From positions 52,543 to 116,542 of the forward strand of contig JAFCZJ010000017.1 of assembly GCA_019314375.1 (NCBI GenBank): a stretch of DNA of 64,000 nucleotides, read 5' to 3'. Positions 40,016-48,264 of this stretch are shown here, in pieces (the first letter of the stretch is position 1; each line of letters opens with the position of its first letter). Under the pieces are notes generated by a model, which saw only the letters and a program-made list of their open reading frames with translations, had not been told where the DNA came from and made no database searches. Origin of the DNA: Deltaproteobacteria bacterium (GTDB taxonomy: Bacteria > Myxococcota > B64-G9). Position numbers and translations under genes: made by a program.

Positions 40016-41464
40016 TCAGAACATGAAATAGAGAAATGGGTTGTAAGCCTGGGTCATGAGCAAAAGCACCGAGGCGGCAAAGGCGCCAAGCACCAGGCCC
40101 ACCCGGGGCCAGGTAATGTGCTTGGTGAAATCCCAGGTCTGCACGCCGAAAAAGGTGACCGCCAGGGCAATCAGCAGCCAGCCCAGGTAGAAGCGGCCGT
40201 AAATCAGCCCGCCCAGGAGCACGGCGCCCGCTTGCGCCGAGCCGAAGCCGAGCATGGCGGCCCAAAACTGTCCCAGCTCACCGAAGTTGTCGACCCTGAA
40301 GGCCACGAAAGTGAAGACCAGCAAGGCGAAGGTAAGACCGATGCGCAAAGGCCGGGGCAAGCCACGGTAGACGGTGGTCCTGCCCAACAGGCGCTCGATG
40401 CTCAGCATCAACCCGTGCAGGGCGCCCCAGATCACGAAGTGCCATGCAGCGCCGTGCCACAGCCCGCCCACGAGCATGACCGTCCACAGGTTGGCTGAGG
40501 TGCGCGTCGGTCCATGGCGACTTCCACCCATCGGGATATAGAGGTAGTCGCGCAGGAAGGTCGACAAACTCAAATGGTTGCGGCGCCAATACTCGGTGAA
40601 GGACTGGGCGATGAGCGGGGAGTCGAAATTCTTCGGAAAAGTAAAACCAAGTATCAGGCCCAGGCCGATGGCCATGTCTGAATAACCCGAGAAGTCGAAA
40701 TAGTACTGCAAGGTTACGGCGACAGCCCCGCTCCAGGCGTCGGCGGCCCCAACCAAGCCTGCATCAAAGACCGTATCCGCTATCTTGCCGCAGGTGTTGG
40801 CCAAGAGGATCTTTTTGGCCATGCCCATACAGATGAAGGCCACGCCGCGGCTGAACTTTTCCAAGCTGTGACGACGCTCGGCGAGCTGCTCGCTCACTTC
40901 CTGAAAACGCACGATGGGCCCGGCCACCAGCTGGGGAAACATGGAGACAAAGCAGGCGAAGTCGACAAAGGAGCGCATGGCGCGGGCCTGGCCCCGATAG
41001 ACGTCGATGGAGTAGCTCATCGACTGCAGCGTATAAAAACTGATGCCCACCGGCAGCGTGATGCGGATCCAAAGGTCGAGCCGGGCGGCCTCCCAGCCCA
41101 TGGTCTGGACCAGGGTATCGTAACTTTCCACCCCGAAGTTGAAGTACTTGAAAAAGCCGAGCAAGCTCAGATTAGACAGGATCGAAATTAACAGGGCTGT
41201 TTTCTGGCGGCGACTGCGCGCGCCCGGCGCGAGCGCCTGGATCGGCCCCTTCTTTCCCCAGGCCTCGGCGATGCTCAGGCCGGCCGAATAGTCGATCAAG
41301 GTCGAGCTGAACATCAGCACAACGAAGAGCGGATTGGCCCAGCCATAAAACGCATAGGACAGCAGGGTCAGCATCAGGTGCTTGGCCCAGCGGGGCACAA
41401 GAAAGTACAAAGCCAGAGCGGCCGGCAAGAAGACAAAAAGAAAGAGGTGGGAGGAAAAGATCAT
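40016..41464 (-). CDS. MBOAT membrane O-acyltransferase (AlgI/DltB-like)
   Basis: 482 residues with about ten membrane helices. Hallmarks: FFKYFNFGV, LPVGISFYTLQSMSYSIDVYRG, FSGYSDMAIGLGLILG, and GGLWHGAAWHFVIWG with the catalytic His. AlgI-type enzymes take acetyl from a cytoplasmic donor and pass it to an SGNH partner across the membrane. The two downstream SGNH genes are that partner set, so the operon probably acetylates an exopolysaccharide; no polysaccharide synthase is in the window. It starts 8 nt after the broken Fic gene. Confidence 0.93.
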   Translation of the reverse strand: MIFSSHLFLFVFLPAALALYFLVPRWAKHLMLTLLSYAFYGWANPLFVVLMFSSTLIDYSAGLSIAEAWGKKGPIQALAPGARSRRQKTALLISILSNLSLLGFFKYFNFGVESYDTLVQTMGWEAARLDLWIRITLPVGISFYTLQSMSYSIDVYRGQARAMRSFVDFACFVSMFPQLVAGPIVRFQEVSEQLAERRHSLEKFSRGVAFICMGMAKKILLANTCGKIADTVFDAGLVGAADAWSGAVAVTLQYYFDFSGYSDMAIGLGLILGFTFPKNFDSPLIAQSFTEYWRRNHLSLSTFLRDYLYIPMGGSRHGPTRTSANLWTVMLVGGLWHGAAWHFVIWGALHGLMLSIERLLGRTTVYRGLPRPLRIGLTFALLVFTFVAFRVDNFGELGQFWAAMLGFGSAQAGAVLLGGLIYGRFYLGWLLIALAVTFFGVQTWDFTKHITWPRVGLVLGAFAASVLLLMTQAYNPFLYFMF

Positions 41465-41472
41465 TCGGGGAC

Positions 41473-43037
41473 TCAGGCTTGTTCTTTGGGGAAAGATTCA
41501 CGGTAGGTGGCTTCGATGCGCTCTGTCTCTTTTTCGGTCAAAGCGCCAAACTCCTTCTCTCGCGCGCGCTTCGACAGCTGTCCATCATTTTGGTGCAGGA
41601 AGTGGAAGAGACGGTCGATCAGACGATTGGGCATGTCGACCATTGCATCGATCCGCAGTCGAAATTGATCGTAGCGACGCAGGAAGTTCGTTTCTTCGGG
41701 CAGGTGCTGCTTGATCGTTTTTTCGACGCAGGCATAAAGAAATTCCGCGTGGGGTGTGGCATCGAAAAATCGATAGAAATCACCGGTGTCGTTCAGGACC
41801 CGGACATTGAACAGCTCGGTCGGTTCCCACTCGATCAAGGGCACCAGGCGTTTAGAATAACTCTCCAGGATCCTCCGATAGTCGTCGACTTGTTCGAGAA
41901 TGGCGGTCGATACCGGGAAGACAATGCCTGGTGGACTAAAGCCTCGCTCGGCCAGAACGTGGTGAATCAGGTAGCGATGAAGACGACCGTTCCCGTCCTC
42001 GAATGGATGGATATAGACAAATCCGAAGGCGAGAATGGCAGCCGCGATAACGGGGTCGATGGCCTGGGCCGAGCCCTGGTCAAAGTCGATCATGCCCTCG
42101 GTGAGAGATGGCAAATCCTCGGGACGGGCGCTGATATGCTCAGGTAGCGGCATGCGGGTGGCCCGGTCATGTTCACCGATGAAGCCGCCTTCCTTTCGAT
42201 AGCCGAGCGTCACGAAGCGCTCATCTCCGATGACGATTCCCTGCAAGCGTAGCAGGTCCTCGTGATCTAGGGGCCGACGGCCGGCTTCGCCAATCGCACG
42301 GCCCCATCGTTGGATGCGGTCGTGGGGCGGACTCTCGCCCTCAATCGAAAAGCTTGATCTCGAGTCATTGAGCAGAAGGAAAGCCGCCGTGCGGGCGAGC
42401 AGGTCGCGCGGCACGTCGGCCACGATCTCCTGTGCGCGCCGTGGAAGATTCATGTCGATGAAGTGCTCAAGCTTTTCGGTGCGAAAGACCAGCGGGCAGA
42501 ACTCAGGAGAACCGGGCAGATTGTTCCTGACCCGGTAACGCGGTGCGCGCTTGCCTTCAGGCGCAACTTGCAACTTGGGGTCGAGTACCGGGACATAGCG
42601 ACCGCCTTTGGCGTCCGGTAGCTTGAGTGTTGTGCCGGTCAGCCATTCATAGAGGAACCAGATGCGCCGCGCGTAGCTGCCGGTAGGCTTGCTGCTGACA
42701 ATCGCCTCAATCGGGTCGGAACCCGTCGTCAAAAAAAGTTGCTGCTGACAATCGCCTCAATCGGGTCGGAACCCGTCGTCAAAAAAAGGCGCTTGAGGAC
42801 GGCAAGATCAAGGCCCTCATATTTGAGGGCAAAGGTCAGGTGGCCTTCGAGTGTTTTACGCGGGGCATGGCGGGGCGTCATAATCCGCCAGCCGCCTTCC
42901 TCGATAAGACGGTGGTGCTCTCCAATTGCGGACAGGGTACGCGGAAGGGGTACGGCCAAGCCGTAATCGTCGATTAAGGCACTGTACCCGGCCAGAGTTG
43001 CTTTCTCAGGAAGGCGTCTTTCTTGAAAAACGATCAT
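41473..43037 (-). pseudogene. Fic-family gene broken by a 50-bp tandem duplication
   Basis: A single reading frame is split in two: an N-terminal part (43037 to about 42729) ending with VSSNFF, and a C-terminal part (to 41473) starting within the repeated peptide TTGSDPIEAIVSS. Removing one copy of the exact 50-bp repeat restores one frame of about 500 residues. The Fic core is intact: HPFEDGNGRLHR, plus an inhibitory-helix-like SSFSIEGE. Fic proteins AMPylate or otherwise modify proteins. ATG at 43037 is preferred because AGGA precedes it; starts at 43073 and 43109 are possible. Assembly error is an alternative explanation. Confidence 0.8.
42689..42788 (+). repeat. Exact 50-bp tandem duplication in the Fic gene
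   Basis: 42689-42738 and 42739-42788 are identical over all 50 positions and directly adjacent. The unit is not a multiple of three, so it shifts the reading frame. Both copies end in a run of seven A and G. Sequence identity points to a recent event or assembly artefact. Confidence 0.95.
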
Positions 43038-43133
43038 AGGTCCTGAAAAACGATCTTTTTTCCTGATATTCATGAAAAACGAATCCTTTTCACGAAATAC
43101 GTTCAACACAAGCCATTTCCTCGAAAAACGATC
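43025..43133 (-). repeat. GATCGTTTTTC direct repeats around the Fic start
   Basis: Read on the minus strand, three exact 11-bp copies (43025-43035, 43045-43055, 43123-43133) and one with a 1-nt insertion (43074-43085). One copy immediately follows the ATG at 43037. Could be operator sites for autoregulation or simple internal duplication. Confidence 0.6.
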
Positions 43134-43176
43134 CTAGCACGAAACTGGCATCCCTCCAAATTCTCAACCTGCCCGG

Positions 43177-43262
43177 CCGAAAACTGTTCGCCCCGAAAAC
43201 TGTTCGCCTGGCACCCAGAATGTTGGGCCGAAAACTGTTCGCCTGGCACCCAGAATGTTGGG
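43177..43262 (+). repeat. Repeat block 3 (CCGAAAACTGTTCGCCTGGC)
   Basis: A partial copy (43177-43192) and two perfect 35-bp tandem copies (43193-43227, 43228-43262). The core AACTRTTCRCCTGGCACYCAG is shared with blocks 1 and 2. It separates the Fic gene from the GH92 gene. No transposase or inverted ends seen. Confidence 0.85.
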
Positions 43263-43302
43263 GCCACGCGGAACGCCATGAATATTGCTGCGGGATAACC
43301 GC

Positions 43303-45579
43303 TTAGCCGCCCCAGGACGAGGGTTCTGGGCCCATTTGCAAGTGGAGCGTGCCTCCTTTGGCGATTTCCTCGTGGGTGATCCATGTTCTGTCCAGTGGCT
43401 GACCGTTAAGCTCGGCCGACTGTATGTATAGATTCACCGAGCTGTTGTCCGCGGCTTCTATGACAAAAGTTTCACCTTTGTAATAGCCTGGATCCAAAAG
43501 TATGGTGATGCGATTGAAAAGGGGGCTGTTAATCTGGTACTTGGATTCACCTGGGGCCACCGGATAAAAGCCCATGGCCCCGAACATGTACCAGGCGCTG
43601 GTTGCTCCGGCATCGTCGTTTCCGGGAAGACCCGGAGGGGCGGCGGCGAACTCCACTTCCAGGGTGTCACGCACGAGCGCCTGGGTTTTGCTGGCCGCGC
43701 CTACATAGTTATACAGCCAGGGGATATGGAAGCTGGGTTCGTTGTCGGGCTCGAAGTAGCCGCCGGCGAAAAATGCATCCAGCTGGCCCTCAAGGACCGA
43801 TCGGCCGCCGAACAAGTCCGCAAGGCCCTCGACGTCGTGGGGCACGAAAAAGGAGTAAATCCAGCTATTGCCCTCGCAAAAGTCGTTGACCCGCTCGCTG
43901 TTGGCCGGGTCGAAGGGCTCCACCCAGGTCCCGTCCCGGTTCTTGCCCTGCATGAAACCCACGAAGGGGTTAAAGACGTTCCTGTAGTTTTTCGCCCGCT
44001 GCTCAAAAAGAGCAAGCATGTCGGCCTTGTCCAGGCCCTCGGCCACCCGGGCGATGCACCAGTCGTTGTATGCGTATTCCAGGGTCATGGAGGCGGACTC
44101 GAACATGTCGCATTGATGAGAAACGTAGCCGTTTTCTACATATTCCGGTGGCGTACCGATGTTCAAAATGCCGCAGATGCCCTCGTAGAGATACTCTTCG
44201 TCATCCTCGGTGGCGCTCTTGTACAGGGCCTTCCACAGAAGATCCAAATCGTAGTCTTGAAAACCCTTAACGAAAGCATCGGCCACGATGGAAACCCCGT
44301 GGTTGCCGGTCATCATCCGGGAAGTTCCCGTGGCATGCCAGGTGCACTTGGGCAACCAGCCGCCTTGCTCGAAAATGTGAAGGTACGAAGCCACGACGTC
44401 ATCGACGATCTCGGGCTCCAGGATGGTGGCAAGCGGCCGCGAGGTGCGAAAGGTATCCCAGGCACACCAGTCGTCGGTGTAGTAGCGCCAGTCCTTTGCG
44501 GTGAGCACTTTGCCAACCCCATCGGCACCGGAGAAGAAAGCCCCGTCCACTTCGGTGTAATCGGAGGGCACCATCATCAGATGGTAGAAAGCCGTATAGA
44601 AAATCTTCATTTGATCTTCGCTCCCGCCCTCAAGTCGAACGCGGTTGAGCCGACAGTTCCAAGCGGCCACGGCTTCCTCGCGCACTTCATCGAAGGTCTT
44701 CTCCAGCATTTCGACTTCCAGATTGCGGCGGGCCTGCGCTTCACTCACGAGTGAAATGCCCACCTTCACCTCGACGACTTCGGCGTCGGCGGTCACGAAG
44801 TTCACAAAGGCACCCATATTGGGCCCGGTTCCGGTTGTTGCGCCTTCCGAAACTCCATCCTGGGTAAAGGTTCCGTATGAAGCGAATGGCCTGGAAAAAA
44901 CAGCGTAGAAGTAAATCCAACTATCCCCGGTGGTTTGGGTATCCGTACTCAGGGCCACATCCAAGTACGGAAAAACGCCGTAGTGCCCGAAACCCTGGAC
45001 CGTTCTGTCGTCGACGATTTCAACCCCCCCACCCTTCGAGCCCCCCCGGGAGTGACCCAAGTCAATGAGAATACGGGCCTGATCGGAGGCGGGATAGGTG
45101 TAACGGTGGTAGCCCGCGTGAGCAGTGGCGGTCAATTCCGCCCGCACGCCGTAGTCGGAAAGCAACACCGAGTAGTAACCCACCTGGGCCTGCTCGTCGT
45201 CATGCGAAAAAACCGAGGCATAGTCCTCCTCTTCGGTCAAAAGCGGTCCCGTGACCGGCATGAACAGGATGTTGCAGTATCCGTTATGATCCCCGCCGGG
45301 GCCCTGTCGATGGGTGTGGGAAAAACCTTCGATTCGGTCGCTGTCGTACTCGTAGGCATCCACGTCGCCGGGCTCGACCACGCTGTCAGGGCTTAGCTTC
45401 ACCATGCCGTGCGGAAGACTGGGACCAACAACCACGTTGCCGGGACCGCTTGTGCCGATCATGGGATCCACGTATTGGGTCAGATCCTCGCCCTGCGGGC
45501 AGAAGAAAACCACCGTTTTGTTCTCTTCCTGACAAGCTGCCAGAAACAATATCAGAACAATCAAGAATTTCTTATTCAC
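43303..45579 (-). CDS. GH92-family glycosidase lipoprotein
   Basis: 758 residues. A lipoprotein signal ends in LFLAAC. The N-terminal beta domain and C-terminal alpha/alpha barrel of GH92 are visible: DPMIGTSGPGNVVVGP near residue 38, FSHTHRQGPGG, WDTFRTSRPLATIL, and the family end motif GNDDAGATSAWYMFGAMGFY. Known members are Ca-dependent exo-alpha-mannosidases (often alpha-1,2), active on surface or secreted mannans or N-glycans. GTG at 45579 is chosen because GGGAGATGCA precedes it. A 40-codon open frame ends on the start region, which could couple translation. Confidence 0.93.
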   Translation of the reverse strand: MNKKFLIVLILFLAACQEENKTVVFFCPQGEDLTQYVDPMIGTSGPGNVVVGPSLPHGMVKLSPDSVVEPGDVDAYEYDSDRIEGFSHTHRQGPGGDHNGYCNILFMPVTGPLLTEEEDYASVFSHDDEQAQVGYYSVLLSDYGVRAELTATAHAGYHRYTYPASDQARILIDLGHSRGGSKGGGVEIVDDRTVQGFGHYGVFPYLDVALSTDTQTTGDSWIYFYAVFSRPFASYGTFTQDGVSEGATTGTGPNMGAFVNFVTADAEVVEVKVGISLVSEAQARRNLEVEMLEKTFDEVREEAVAAWNCRLNRVRLEGGSEDQMKIFYTAFYHLMMVPSDYTEVDGAFFSGADGVGKVLTAKDWRYYTDDWCAWDTFRTSRPLATILEPEIVDDVVASYLHIFEQGGWLPKCTWHATGTSRMMTGNHGVSIVADAFVKGFQDYDLDLLWKALYKSATEDDEEYLYEGICGILNIGTPPEYVENGYVSHQCDMFESASMTLEYAYNDWCIARVAEGLDKADMLALFEQRAKNYRNVFNPFVGFMQGKNRDGTWVEPFDPANSERVNDFCEGNSWIYSFFVPHDVEGLADLFGGRSVLEGQLDAFFAGGYFEPDNEPSFHIPWLYNYVGAASKTQALVRDTLEVEFAAAPPGLPGNDDAGATSAWYMFGAMGFYPVAPGESKYQINSPLFNRITILLDPGYYKGETFVIEAADNSSVNLYIQSAELNGQPLDRTWITHEEIAKGGTLHLQMGPEPSSWGG

Positions 45580-45694
45580 TGCATCTCCCTTGTTGTTCCA
45601 GCGCTTCTTTTGCCGCCTCGATGCTCAGATAAAACGCCTTGCCCTCATCCTGACAATACAGCATTTCGTCAGAATCACTCCAATTCGTTGGCAT
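45572..45694 (-). CDS. Possible 40-residue small protein upstream of GH92
   Basis: An ATG at 45694 with AGGTG just upstream opens a 40-codon frame whose TAA (45572-45574) overlaps the first codons of the GH92 gene. It reads MPTNWSDSDEMLYCQDEG, then AFYLSIEAAKEALEQQG: acidic start and a helix-like end. It may be a real small protein or only a leader. No homologue is recognised. Confidence 0.35.
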   Translation of the reverse strand: MPTNWSDSDEMLYCQDEGKAFYLSIEAAKEALEQQGRCSE

Positions 45695-45745
45695 GCGCAC
45701 CTAGCCCATGTATCATTCGGCCCTAGGCCATTTGGAGGATGAGTT

Positions 45746-46651
45746 TTGAGCATTCGAATATCTATCCTGCTTCCCCTCTTTGTCGGTCTCTTGGGTCTCT
45801 TTGGTCTCTTGAGCTGCAAAACCCCGCCTGCTCAATCGTCCAAACCCGTGGTCGCCGTCAGCGTTTTGCCTCAGGCTGGCTTGGTTGAGGCCCTGGTGAG
45901 TGAGCGGGCCGAGGTGATGGTGCTGGTCTCGCCCGGGCAGTCGCCTGCCACCTATGAGCCCAGCCCTCGACAGATGAGTCGTCTGGGCGCGGCTTGGCTG
46001 TATGTGCGGGCCGGCGCCCCTTTTGAGCGGGGCTTCGTCGGCAAGCTGGCCGAACGACATCCAACGCTGAAGCTGCTGGACATGCGTGACGTGGTGCCCT
46101 TGCTGACCAAAACCGGCCAGGCCCTAGCCAAAGGTGCCGACAAGGATCAAGCGGATCATCACCTTTGGCTGGATCCCCAGAACCTCAAGCTTCAAGCCCG
46201 AGCCATCGTTGCCGCCCTTGCCGAAAAGGATCCCGAGGGCGCATCGTTCTACCAGACCCGACTGGCTTCCCTGGAAAAAGCTATCGATGTTACCGATCAG
46301 CGCATCGCCAAGCGTCTTGCTCCTTTTGCGGGCAGACGCTTCATGGTGCACCATCCCGCCTATACCTATTTCGCCAAGCGTTACAAGCTGGTCCAGGTGG
46401 CGGTGGAGCACGGGGGCAAGCATCCCCACGCCAAGGACATGGCGGAACTCATCGAGCACGCCAAGCACGAAGGGCTGCGGGTCATCTTCGTCCAACCCCA
46501 GTTCTCCAAATCCTCGGCCGAACTGGTGGCCAAAGCCATCGGGGGCAAGGTCGTGCCCTTAGATCCCCTGGCCAAAGACCTGCTCGGCAACTTAGAGAGC
46601 ATGGCCAAAAAAATCGCTTCCGCCATGAAACAAACCGCGGAGCAACCATGA
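45746..46651 (+). CDS. znuA: Zinc ABC transporter substrate-binding lipoprotein
   Basis: 301 residues. A lipoprotein signal ends in GLLSC. ZnuA/cluster A-I fold: VLPQAGLVEALV, then a metal-site His in QADHHLWLDPQN, HHPAYTYFAKRY, HGGKHPHAKD, and Asp in VPLDPLAKD. The His-rich loop of ZnuA is short (ADHH), so a manganese-type ligand cannot be excluded. TTG at 45746 has GGAGG 7 nt upstream. Overlaps znuC by 4 nt (ATGA), and znuB follows, forming a full importer. Confidence 0.88.
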   Translation: MSIRISILLPLFVGLLGLFGLLSCKTPPAQSSKPVVAVSVLPQAGLVEALVSERAEVMVLVSPGQSPATYEPSPRQMSRLGAAWLYVRAGAPFERGFVGKLAERHPTLKLLDMRDVVPLLTKTGQALAKGADKDQADHHLWLDPQNLKLQARAIVAALAEKDPEGASFYQTRLASLEKAIDVTDQRIAKRLAPFAGRRFMVHHPAYTYFAKRYKLVQVAVEHGGKHPHAKDMAELIEHAKHEGLRVIFVQPQFSKSSAELVAKAIGGKVVPLDPLAKDLLGNLESMAKKIASAMKQTAEQP

Positions 46652-47421
46652 GCGAAAGCCCCGCCCCGGTCATCCAGCTTAAGGATGTGTCTTTCGCCTA
46701 CGGTGCCAGCAATGTCTTAAGCCAGGTTTCCTTCGGCATCAAGGCCGGCGAATTCGTCAGCATCGTGGGACCGAACGGCGGGGGCAAGTCCACTTTGCTT
46801 AAACTGCTTTTGGGTCTGTTGAAACCCCAACAGGGACAGGTACGCATCTTCGACCAGACGCCGGAGAAGGCACGTCCCCGCATCGGCTACATGCCCCAGC
46901 ACGTCGATCACGACAAGCGCTTTCCGGCCACGGTCTTGGAAGTGGTGCTCATGGGTCGCTTGGGCCGCAGCCGGGGCTGGGGCCCCTTTGCCCGTGGCGA
47001 CAGACAACAGGCTATGGCGGCCCTGGAAGAAGTAGGCTTGGCGGACCAGGCCAAAAGATCACTTTCCGATCTCTCCGGCGGCCAGCGCCAACGTGCCTTG
47101 ATCGCCCGAGCCTTGGCCTCCCAACCCGAATTGCTCATGTTGGACGAACCCACCTCCAACATCGACGTAAAAGCCGTGGACGATTTTTACGAATTGCTGT
47201 CAAAACTTCATCAGCGCATGACCATCGTCATCGTCTCCCACGACATGGGGTTTGTGTCCTCGAAGGTACAGTCGGTGCTCTGCGTCAATCATCAAGTACA
47301 TTTTCATCCCACCAGCGACATCATGGGCCAGTGCATCAGAGACATTTACGGCTCGGACGTTCGCCTGGTGCGCCATGACCATCGCTGCAGCGAGCAGGGA
47401 CATCAATGTCAGGATTCTTAA
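46648..47421 (+). CDS. znuC: Zinc ABC transporter ATPase
   Basis: 257 residues. Walker A GPNGGGKST (about 40), signature LSGGQRQR, Walker B LLMLDEP, H-loop IVIVSHDMG. It drives the ZnuB permease. A C-terminal His-rich tail (RLVRHDHRCSEQGHQC) may bind zinc. Start overlaps znuA; the 3' end overlaps znuB by 16 nt. Confidence 0.92.
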   Translation: MSESPAPVIQLKDVSFAYGASNVLSQVSFGIKAGEFVSIVGPNGGGKSTLLKLLLGLLKPQQGQVRIFDQTPEKARPRIGYMPQHVDHDKRFPATVLEVVLMGRLGRSRGWGPFARGDRQQAMAALEEVGLADQAKRSLSDLSGGQRQRALIARALASQPELLMLDEPTSNIDVKAVDDFYELLSKLHQRMTIVIVSHDMGFVSSKVQSVLCVNHQVHFHPTSDIMGQCIRDIYGSDVRLVRHDHRCSEQGHQCQDS

Positions 47422-48260
47422 ACGATCTCCTGGCGCACGAATTTTTGCGCAACGCGCTCTGGGCCTCTTTGCTTGCCAGCGTAGCCTGCGGCGCCATCGG
47501 CTCCTTCGTCGTCGTGCGCCGCATCACTTACATCGCGGGCGGCATCGCCCACTGCGTCCTGGGCGGCATGGGGGCGGCGCTGTACCTGCGCTCCGTCCAT
47601 GGCGTGACCTGGATGCATCCCCTGATCGGCGCGGTGATCGCGGCCATGGCGGCCGCCCTCCTCATCGGCCTGGTGACTCTGAAGGCCCGCGAACGCGAGG
47701 ACACGGTCATCGGCGCCCTGTGGGCCATCGGCATGGCCTTGGGCATCCTCTTCATCTCCCAAACCCCGGGCTACGACGAAGATCTCATGAGCTATCTCTT
47801 CGGCAACATCCTCTTCGTCAGCGATACGGATCTCATTCTTCTCCTCGTCCTGGACGGCATCATCCTCATCGGGGGCTTTTTGTTTTACAATCAATTTCTG
47901 GCCATCTGCTTCGACGAAGAATTCACCCGCCTACGCGGAGTCAAAGTAGATTTGTTTTACTTATTCTTGCTGGTCCTGACCGCTTTAACCGTCGTGCTCT
48001 TGACCACCGTGGTCGGCATCGTCATGGTCATTGCGCTTTTGACCTTACCCGCGGCCACGGCCGGGCAGTTCACCCGCAGCATGGGCCAAATGATCTGGGT
48101 TGCCATGTTGCTGTCTTTGATCTTCTCTTTCGGCGGCCTGGTCATCAGCTACGGCCCCAGCCTACCCCCAGGTGCCACCATCATTCTGCTTGCGGGCGCG
48201 GGTTATCTGCTGGCCTCCATCGGGCGAAGCCTCTTTCGCCGATTTCGCAGGGCAGGATAA
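47406..48260 (+). CDS. znuB: Zinc ABC transporter permease
   Basis: 284 residues with about eight membrane helices. ABC-3 family: RRITYIAGGIAHCVLGGMG, GALWAIGMALGILFIS and LLTLPAATAGQ, the last typical of ZnuB/MntB permeases. Overlaps znuC by 16 nt. The phosphoesterase gene follows 4 nt after the stop. Confidence 0.93.
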   Translation: MSGFLNDLLAHEFLRNALWASLLASVACGAIGSFVVVRRITYIAGGIAHCVLGGMGAALYLRSVHGVTWMHPLIGAVIAAMAAALLIGLVTLKAREREDTVIGALWAIGMALGILFISQTPGYDEDLMSYLFGNILFVSDTDLILLLVLDGIILIGGFLFYNQFLAICFDEEFTRLRGVKVDLFYLFLLVLTALTVVLLTTVVGIVMVIALLTLPAATAGQFTRSMGQMIWVAMLLSLIFSFGGLVISYGPSLPPGATIILLAGAGYLLASIGRSLFRRFRRAG

Positions 48261-48264
48261 TCCC

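Noticed and set aside
41473..42732. C-terminal Fic frame as an independent gene starting at TTG 42732
   Set aside because: The TTG lies inside the duplicated 50-bp unit with no SD, and the peptide repeats the end of the upstream frame; a broken gene fits better.
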